A stretch of 20,716 bases of DNA from Anaerolineaceae bacterium UBA4799 (lineage in GTDB: Bacteria; Chloroflexota; Anaerolineae; Anaerolineales; Anaerolineaceae): assembly GCA_002402725.1 (NCBI GenBank), contig DHGL01000029.1, positions 1 through 20,716 of the forward strand, in the 5' to 3' direction. The position numbers and the translations under genes are program-made. Below, piece by piece: positions 15,561-20,716 of this stretch (position 1 is the stretch's first letter; each line of letters starts with the position of its first letter). A model generated the notes under the pieces. That model saw only the letters and a program-made list of their open reading frames with translations, searched no databases and was not told the DNA's origin.

Positions 15561-15592
15561 TACCCGTGCATCCTCAATCAACCAAATGAGTT

Positions 15593-17320
15593 TTACCATC
15601 CCTCAATCTGGCTGCGCATCTGACTGAGCGCCAATTGCGCGGCTTTTAGTTCATCGAGGATCTTTTCATTATGCGCGCTTTCAGAACGCACGAAACGGGT
15701 GTACGGGGAAATAGCTTCCTCAATGCGCTTGAGGCTGAGGTCGATCTCTTTTGTGAACTCCTGCCTCAAAGACTCCACCAGCTCAACGCGCAAGTTCACC
15801 AGTTTCTGGTGCAGCTCGCTCTTGGCTTTACGGCGTTTGGCGGGGATGATGAACAGTCCCAGCGCCGCCACCGCCCCAGCCGCCAGGATACCGGTGACAT
15901 CCGCGGCCATTGTGCTGGCGAGTATGGTGACAACCGTTCCCAACCCGATGGCCCCCACCTCTACCGCCGCAGATGCTGCCACGGCGTTCTTGGCATTCTC
16001 CGCGATGGCAGCGGCCTCGGCATGCTTATCAAAACCGTTTACCACCTGTTCCGCCTCCCTGCCGATGGCGTCCAGTAGGCGATCGCGGTCGTAGGTGAAA
16101 TTGCTGTTAATGCCTTCTCCTATCAGCTTTTCCTTGTGCTCGCGCTGGCGCTCCGCCAGGTAAGACGTTACCGCTTTCCACTGCTGCAGGTCAGACCCCA
16201 CCAGCCAGTCGATTAAGGCGTTTACCTTTGTTTCCACCTGTACCGGCAGGTCAGCCACCACCTCGCGGGTAAAATCCGACTGCATGCGTTCTTTTTTAAG
16301 CAGGTCCAGCACCTTCACCAACCTGAATCGGTCTTCAAAGAAGGCATCGCCGCGCTGCTCCATTTCATAAAAGATGTTCTCCACGTCCGCCATGCGGAAT
16401 TCAAAATCTTTGCGCATATCACTGCGGTACACCTCCTGCTGCCTTTCCACATTCTGCAGCATGCTGATGTCCTCTTGAAGGATTACTCGTTGGGTTTCAG
16501 CCCTTTCATAATATTTACTGGTCAAGTGCGCTCCCACCCCCAGCGGGTTAAGGAACTTAAGGCGAATCTGTTCCGTCTGGTCCAGGCTGTTGTGAATGTA
16601 GGTTTCCAGCGCTTCAAAGCCACTATCGTGCCAGAACTGGGGTTCACCCATTTTCGCGCGTAGCGCCAGCCTGGAGCTTACCGGAAAGATTTGAGGGGTA
16701 CTGCCGAGCAAAGTCCGGGCGTTCTGTTTGACAAATTCCACCACCTGTTCAAGTTCGCTCTCATCCTGGAAAAGGTCAGTCTTGTTGAGTATGATGATCA
16801 CTTTTTTGCCCCAATCGCGGATGTGTTCCATGAAAGCCCGTTCGCTTTCAGTAAAGGGGCGGTCAGCAGAGGTAACGAACAGCACCAGGTCAGCGCGGGG
16901 GATGAAGTGCGTGGTCAGTTCCTCGTGCTGCCGGATGACCGCGTTGGTGCCTGGGGTATCCACAATGCTCAACTCAGATAACAGCTCAACCGGGTACAGG
17001 AGCAGGGTATGTCCCTCCTCCACCAGGCTGGATTCGCCTTTCTCACCAAAGCGCAGGATGTTGATCTGAGAGGTCGTGGGTGTCACCCCTTCTTTGAGAA
17101 GTTTTTGACCCAACAGCGCATTGATGAAAGCGCTCTTGCCGGCATTGAATTCACCAACAATGACCAGCAGGAACAGGTCATCCAGTTGTGAGATGGATTG
17201 CCCGAGAGACGACACATCCTCGCTCGAGGCGTTATACCCAAGTAATTTCAGGCGCAGGTCGTTGAGAAGACTTCTCTCTCGCGACAATAGTTCTTCCTGT
17301 TGTGGTGTCAAAATTCTCAT
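15593..17320 (-). CDS. Bacterial dynamin-like GTPase
   Basis: This is a large GTPase of the dynamin superfamily, proteins that bind and remodel membranes. G1 is GEFNAGKS at 56-63, G2 is the TPTT segment at 80-83, G3 DTPG at 121-124 and G4 NKTD at 179-182. A long helical region follows, as expected for the stalk. About residues 446-492 form a hydrophobic, Gly/Ala-rich hairpin (GLGTVVTILAS, GILAAGAVAALGLFII) that would be the membrane-inserting paddle, and the end returns to a coiled coil. The start is ATG 17320 with GGAAGGAA upstream; a further frame to 17347 lacks support. It stands alone rather than as the pair often seen. Possible roles are membrane surveillance, fusion or repair, or phage defence; the sequence does not decide. 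Confidence 0.92.
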   Translation of the reverse strand: MRILTPQQEELLSRERSLLNDLRLKLLGYNASSEDVSSLGQSISQLDDLFLLVIVGEFNAGKSAFINALLGQKLLKEGVTPTTSQINILRFGEKGESSLVEEGHTLLLYPVELLSELSIVDTPGTNAVIRQHEELTTHFIPRADLVLFVTSADRPFTESERAFMEHIRDWGKKVIIILNKTDLFQDESELEQVVEFVKQNARTLLGSTPQIFPVSSRLALRAKMGEPQFWHDSGFEALETYIHNSLDQTEQIRLKFLNPLGVGAHLTSKYYERAETQRVILQEDISMLQNVERQQEVYRSDMRKDFEFRMADVENIFYEMEQRGDAFFEDRFRLVKVLDLLKKERMQSDFTREVVADLPVQVETKVNALIDWLVGSDLQQWKAVTSYLAERQREHKEKLIGEGINSNFTYDRDRLLDAIGREAEQVVNGFDKHAEAAAIAENAKNAVAASAAVEVGAIGLGTVVTILASTMAADVTGILAAGAVAALGLFIIPAKRRKAKSELHQKLVNLRVELVESLRQEFTKEIDLSLKRIEEAISPYTRFVRSESAHNEKILDELKAAQLALSQMRSQIEGW

Positions 17321-17420
17321 AAGGTTCCTTCCTTCTTTTTGTAGCATTCAAGCAAATGGCTCCCTGGTAGACCATATCGATTACCTGTCAATGGACGACC
17401 GCAGGATTATTATAGCCTTT

Positions 17421-17451
17421 TTGGCATCGCCTTTTTCAGGACGAATATAAT
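17421..17451 (+). promoter_or_regulatory. Candidate promoter of the aminotransferase gene
   Basis: A perfect TATAAT at 17446-17451 is preceded by TTGGCA at 17421-17426 with a 19-base spacer, slightly long. Predicted transcription begins near 17458, which leaves a leader of about 30 bases carrying AAGGAGAGG before ATG 17488. It excludes the upstream in-frame ATG at 17455. Confidence 0.5.
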
Positions 17452-17487
17452 TAAATGACACCTAAAAAGAACAAGGAGAGGAGCTTT

Positions 17488-18840
17488 ATGGCAACCATCA
17501 ATCGAGATAAGCTTGATAGAGTACTTCAGTCAGAAATTCAACAGTTTGCCCGTGAACATCCCAGGTGCTACGCTCTGTATCAACGCGCCAGAGGCTGCCT
17601 GTTGGATGGCGTGCCCATGAACTGGATGGTACGTTGGGCTGGCGGCTATCCGCTCTTTGTCAGCCATGCCAAAGGCGCTCATTTCACCTGCGCTGATGGC
17701 AAGGAGTTCCTGGATTTCTGCCTCGGAGACACCGGCGCCATGGTGGGTCATTCGCCTGAGATTCCCGTCGCAGAGATCAAGAAGCAACTTGATAAAGGCA
17801 TCACCTTCATGCTGCCTACTGAAGATGCCATTTGGGTAGGGGAAGAATTGCAACGGCGCTTTAAGCTCAAATACTGGCAAACCACGCTCACCGCTACAGA
17901 CGCCAACCGCTTTGCACTGCGCCTTTGCCGGCACATCACCAAACGGCCTTATGTGCTGGTGTACGATTACTGTTACCATGGCTCGGTGGATGAGACCTTC
18001 ATCACGATTAACGACGGCATTCCCGGTCCACGTCCCGGCGCAATTGGTCCACAGGTGAACCCGGTGGTCACCACGCGCGTCATCCCCTGGAACAACATTC
18101 CCGCCCTTGAGCAGGCACTGGCGGCCGGCGATATCGCCTGCGTGCTGGCAGAACCGGTGATGACCAACATCGGCATCATCCACCCTGACCCCGGTTACCA
18201 CGAGGCGCTGCGGGCACTCACTCGCAAGTACAATACCCTGCTGATCATTGATGAAACCCACACCATGTGCGCCGGGCCAGGTGGTTACACCGGCGAAGCC
18301 GGCCTGGAACCGGATATCCTGACAGTCGGCAAGACCATCGGCAGCGGTGTACCCGCAGCGGTTTACGGTTTATCGGAAGAGGTGGGAGACCGCGTATCGA
18401 AAAGCATTAAGGTGGATGAATCAGATGTCGGCGGCATTGGCGGTACCCTGGCGGGGAATGCCCTCTCGCTGGCAGCGATGCGCGCCACGCTGCAGAGCAC
18501 TTTGAGCAAAGAGACCTTCGCCCACACCATCCCGCTGGCCATCCGCTTTACCGACGGGGTTAAGAAGACCATTGATGAATACAAACTGCCATGGGTTATC
18601 AACCGCCTGGGTTGCCGCGCCGAGTACTGGTTCTGTACTGAACTGCCGCGCAATGGCGGTGACGCTGAAGCCGCGGTAGATTCGGAACTGGACCGCTACA
18701 TGCACCTGGCAGCGATGAACCGCAGTATCCTCATGACGCCCTTCCACAACATGGCGCTCATCGCCCCGGATGTTACGGAAACCGATATCGACTACCATTC
18801 GAAGGTATTCAAGGAAGCTGTTTCGCAGATAATCGACTGA
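17488..18840 (+). CDS. Class III aminotransferase, glutamate-1-semialdehyde aminomutase-like
   Basis: This is a PLP-dependent fold-type I enzyme of 450 residues. The PLP-binding Lys is K282 in TVGKTIGSGVP, the Asp that contacts the ring nitrogen is D255 in IIDETHT, and YHGSVDE at about 163-169 is the usual aromatic-His-Gly cofactor segment. The phosphate-binding stretch reads TATDANRFALRLCR (135-148), where glutamate-1-semialdehyde aminomutase and most class III enzymes have SGTEA. The protein is therefore probably not a heme-pathway HemL but one of the loosely annotated relatives. No heme or amino-acid pathway gene is adjacent to narrow the substrate. The start follows AAGGAGAGG; an in-frame ATG at 17455 is less likely because a perfect -10 box sits just before it. 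A strong terminator follows the stop. Confidence 0.88.
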   Translation: MATINRDKLDRVLQSEIQQFAREHPRCYALYQRARGCLLDGVPMNWMVRWAGGYPLFVSHAKGAHFTCADGKEFLDFCLGDTGAMVGHSPEIPVAEIKKQLDKGITFMLPTEDAIWVGEELQRRFKLKYWQTTLTATDANRFALRLCRHITKRPYVLVYDYCYHGSVDETFITINDGIPGPRPGAIGPQVNPVVTTRVIPWNNIPALEQALAAGDIACVLAEPVMTNIGIIHPDPGYHEALRALTRKYNTLLIIDETHTMCAGPGGYTGEAGLEPDILTVGKTIGSGVPAAVYGLSEEVGDRVSKSIKVDESDVGGIGGTLAGNALSLAAMRATLQSTLSKETFAHTIPLAIRFTDGVKKTIDEYKLPWVINRLGCRAEYWFCTELPRNGGDAEAAVDSELDRYMHLAAMNRSILMTPFHNMALIAPDVTETDIDYHSKVFKEAVSQIID

Positions 18841-18847
18841 ATTAATA

Positions 18848-18888
18848 CCAAAACCCCTCACTTTATCTTCGTGAGGGGTTTTGGTTTT
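18848..18888 (+). terminator. Intrinsic terminator, probably bidirectional
   Basis: A perfect 14-base-pair stem, CCAAAACCCCTCAC with GTGAGGGGTTTTGG, encloses a nine-base loop (TTTATCTTC). TTTTAA follows on the plus strand. It starts eight bases after the aminotransferase stop. The T-rich flank on the other side is poorer (TATTAAT), but the hairpin lies between convergent genes and could also stop transcription from the small membrane gene. Confidence 0.85.
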
Positions 18889-18900
18889 AACAATTGGTTT

Positions 18901-19437
18901 TCACTGTTTCATGCCAGTCCAGATTGGTTTGAGCGCGAAGTAGAGCAATACTAAGGGGAAAAGGTGGATGAGCGCACTTACTTTAAAGGGTGACCCTTTT
19001 ATGGACATGAACAAGAAAATGGGTACAAGCAGCAGAATAAAGTAAATAAAAACCCAGAGTTTTTCTTTCTTGCGCCACATCATGAACGCGGCTGCCGCGG
19101 CAAAGATACTGAAGACCGCGTCGATCCACCACACCCACAATCCATTTGGTTGGGTGGCGCTCCGGATCGCGGTGTATGCCATATACAGGTTCCCAACCCC
19201 CGCCATCAAAATGAGGTATGAGAGATTCTTCCAGACTTTGTTGAACTGCTCCTCGGTCAAGGCGGGTCTTTCAGCCTGGACCCTGGCAGCAGGTTTGAAA
19301 CCGGATTGTTCCTTCAGTTTGGTTTCTTGTTTTTCGCGCACTTTCTTGATCGCTTTGCGGTAGATGAAAACGACCAACAGGATAACCCCGAAAATGAGCG
19401 CGTAATACTTGAGTTCTTCAGGATTAAAGTTTGACAT
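18901..19437 (-). CDS. Small five-helix membrane protein of unknown function
   Basis: I do not recognise this 178-residue protein. It begins with one hydrophobic helix (ALIFGVILLVVFIY, about 13-26). A strongly charged, basic cytoplasmic stretch with KKVREKQETKLKEQ and a short helix (TEEQFNKVWKN) follows up to about 71. Four more hydrophobic segments lie at about 72-90, 101-120, 127-146 and 153-170. The start is ATG 19437 with AGGA upstream; an upstream ATG frame to 19497 would place the start inside an inverted repeat and has no ribosome site. A TATAAT box and a hairpin lie just upstream. It is downstream of and parallel to the symporter gene but separated by 154 bases, so it may have its own promoter. 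Confidence 0.75.
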   Translation of the reverse strand: MSNFNPEELKYYALIFGVILLVVFIYRKAIKKVREKQETKLKEQSGFKPAARVQAERPALTEEQFNKVWKNLSYLILMAGVGNLYMAYTAIRSATQPNGLWVWWIDAVFSIFAAAAAFMMWRKKEKLWVFIYFILLLVPIFLFMSIKGSPFKVSALIHLFPLVLLYFALKPIWTGMKQ

Positions 19438-19485
19438 GAAAGTCCTATCGACCTCCGAGTGATGGATGATCAAAGGTGGAAATGT

Positions 19486-19520
19486 AGTGGCGTCCAAAGC
19501 CGGTGACCATGGACGCCACT
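19486..19520. repeat. Inverted repeat AGTGGCGTCCA / TGGACGCCACT upstream of the small membrane gene
   Basis: Two perfectly complementary 11-base arms (19486-19496 and 19510-19520) enclose 13 bases. No run of T follows on either strand, so it does not look like an intrinsic terminator. On the minus strand it starts directly after the TATAAT at 19522-19527, which places it over the transcription start and early leader. That suits an operator or a 5'-leader hairpin. Confidence 0.6.
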
Positions 19521-19521
19521 C

Positions 19522-19551
19522 ATTATACTCATTTAGATTTTATTTAGGCAA
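19522..19551 (-). promoter_or_regulatory. Candidate promoter of the small membrane protein gene
   Basis: On the minus strand TTGCCT (19546-19551) and a perfect TATAAT (19522-19527) are 18 bases apart. Transcription would start near 19515, inside the inverted repeat, and give a leader of about 80 bases. Confidence 0.45.
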
Positions 19552-19591
19552 CCTGCCATCGACAGTAACAAGCTGCCAGCACAGTGGAAGA

Positions 19592-20716
19592 TCAGGTGAT
19601 TTCCTTTTCTTCCTTGGTGATCTTGCGGAAAGCATCCTTGATGGGCAGGATCCCCAGGTGCAGCTTGGGATTCATATCGATGGGTTCGCCGTAGTAATCC
19701 ACCAGTTTCTTGGCCGGGTCTTTTTTCTGTGTGGCGAGTGAAACCACGATCATCAGAATAATCGCGGAGAGGAAAGCCACGAACGAAGCTACGTAAACCG
19801 CGTCCCAGAAGGCACACCACCAGCCTTCACTAAAAGCGCCTTCACCGGCGTATTCACAAACGAGCGCTGTGGATTGCCCGCCCAAGCCGGTGTTGAAGAA
19901 GAAGACCGTCGCCAGAATCCAAACGACAAAGCCGCCAATGAAAGCCGTGTTGGCTCCTGATGCGTTGGCTTTCTTCCAGTACATGCCGAAGGCAAATGGC
20001 GTGAAGAGGCCTACCAGGAGCAGCGTCCAGGCGACAACGGATAGCTCGTAGATCGTCTGCGCCCACAGCGCGATAGCCAGACCGATGGCAGCGTTGATGA
20101 GCACCATGATCCTGGTTGCCCACAACGCTTTCTTACCCTCCAGTTTCTTGCCGGTGATCAACGGTATTAAGTTCTCCGTCACTGCCGAAGCACCTGCCAG
20201 CAGGGAGCTGTCTGACGTGCTCATCAACGCTGAGACCAGCGCGGCGATGAAGATGGCTGTCAGCAGCGCGGGCATGTGTTCCATGGCCGCGTGCACCAGC
20301 AGGTAACTGGTGTCCTCCATACCCGGGTTTAATTTATAGGCCATGATACCCACAAGCGGGCTCATGATGCCGAAGAACAGGTAGAGTACGCCAGCGAAGT
20401 AAGAACCGTACACTGAGGTGGCCTGGTTGCGCGCCGCCATTGAGCGCTGCATGAGGTCCTGGGTAGCCACAGAGCCGAGCCCAATCGCCATCCAGGCTGC
20501 CAGCCAGTACATCCAACCGGTGACGCCGGTGTAGCCCAGGTAACCCTCACCCTTGATGGGTAAAAGTTTAAATGGTTGAGAAACGTAAGTGGATCCCGCG
20601 CCTTCGATCATGCCGGGGAAGCCGCCAACCGCTTTAAGCATAAAGATGAATACCAGCGAAATGCCGATAGCCGTCAGGAACATCTGGAAGAAGTCCAGCA
20701 GGGTATCCGCCATCAT
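19592..20716 (-). CDS. Sodium:solute symporter, C-terminal part (gene continues past the window edge)
   Basis: This is the 3' portion of a sodium:solute symporter (SSS family, LeuT fold), a secondary transporter driven by the sodium gradient. The visible 374 residues hold about nine hydrophobic segments. VATQDLMQRSMAARN at about 82-96 is the family's typical cytoplasmic loop. ALMSTSDSSLLAGA at about 162-175 carries the Ser/Thr residues of the sodium site. The usual family length is 450-600 residues, so the first several helices lie beyond 20716, and the apparent ATG at the edge is internal. A Cys/Trp-rich outside loop (VCEYAGEGAFSEGWWCAFWD) lies before the last helix, and a charged tail ends in KEEKEIT. 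Substrate not readable; proline, acetate, sugar and other solutes are possible. Confidence 0.88.
   Translation of the reverse strand: MMADTLLDFFQMFLTAIGISLVFIFMLKAVGGFPGMIEGAGSTYVSQPFKLLPIKGEGYLGYTGVTGWMYWLAAWMAIGLGSVATQDLMQRSMAARNQATSVYGSYFAGVLYLFFGIMSPLVGIMAYKLNPGMEDTSYLLVHAAMEHMPALLTAIFIAALVSALMSTSDSSLLAGASAVTENLIPLITGKKLEGKKALWATRIMVLINAAIGLAIALWAQTIYELSVVAWTLLLVGLFTPFAFGMYWKKANASGANTAFIGGFVVWILATVFFFNTGLGGQSTALVCEYAGEGAFSEGWWCAFWDAVYVASFVAFLSAIILMIVVSLATQKKDPAKKLVDYYGEPIDMNPKLHLGILPIKDAFRKITKEEKEIT

Noticed and set aside
15561..15592. Gap between the convergent ABC and GTPase genes checked for a terminator
   Set aside because: No stem-loop with a T-run could be found in the 32 bases; the transcripts may overlap or end inside the genes.
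17386..17391. Perfect minus-strand TTGACA upstream of the dynamin-like gene
   Set aside because: No acceptable -10 hexamer lies at 15-19 bases, so I did not call it a promoter.
17530..18261. Minus-strand open frame of 243 codons inside the aminotransferase
   Set aside because: The plus strand carries all PLP motifs in this stretch; the reverse translation has no recognisable features.

Overview
The window looks like chromosomal DNA from a bacterium of moderate-to-high GC. The ABC exporters, the membrane GT39-like enzyme and the solo dynamin-like GTPase would fit a Chloroflexi (Anaerolineae-like) genome. That assignment is an impression from protein style, because the window holds no rRNA, tRNA or other marker gene. 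Several genes start with TTG or GTG behind good Shine-Dalgarno sequences.

Region 1 (46-11741, minus strand) is a surface-glycan or exopolysaccharide cluster read from right to left. In order of transcription it holds a GT4 glycosyltransferase, a polyprenyl-phosphate sugar-phosphate transferase (the priming step), a large GT39-like membrane glycosyltransferase, an AT-rich GT2-like glycosyltransferase, a SAM-dependent methyltransferase, a GT2, a sugar-transfer-associated ATP-grasp protein, and a second GT2. The expected scheme is priming of a lipid carrier, sequential sugar addition, and decoration. No Wzx flippase, Wzy polymerase or outer export machinery lies inside the window. The five distal proteins all carry one of two short C-terminal modules. 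One is a coiled coil ending in an SxSWxxTxPxR motif (three proteins of two enzyme classes). The other is a paired 'WYL..Y.EV....P..HYL..G' repeat (an ATP-grasp protein and a GT2). This sharing of tails between unrelated enzymes is the most interesting signal in the window.

Region 2 (11935-15560, plus strand) is divergent from the glycan operon. It holds two half-size ABC exporters joined by a 4-base stop/start overlap. Their motifs predict a heterodimer with one degenerate and one intact ATP site.

Region 3 (15593-18840) holds a dynamin-family GTPase on the minus strand, convergent with the ABC pair, and a divergently transcribed class III aminotransferase that ends at a strong hairpin terminator.

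Region 4 (18901-20716, minus strand) holds a small five-helix membrane protein of unknown function and the 3' part of a sodium:solute symporter that runs out of the window. An inverted repeat sits at the predicted start of transcription of the small membrane gene.

No CRISPR array, insertion sequence, tRNA, rRNA or prophage gene was seen. The AT-rich block 5052-6360, with a possible gene remnant beside it, is the best candidate for recently acquired DNA.
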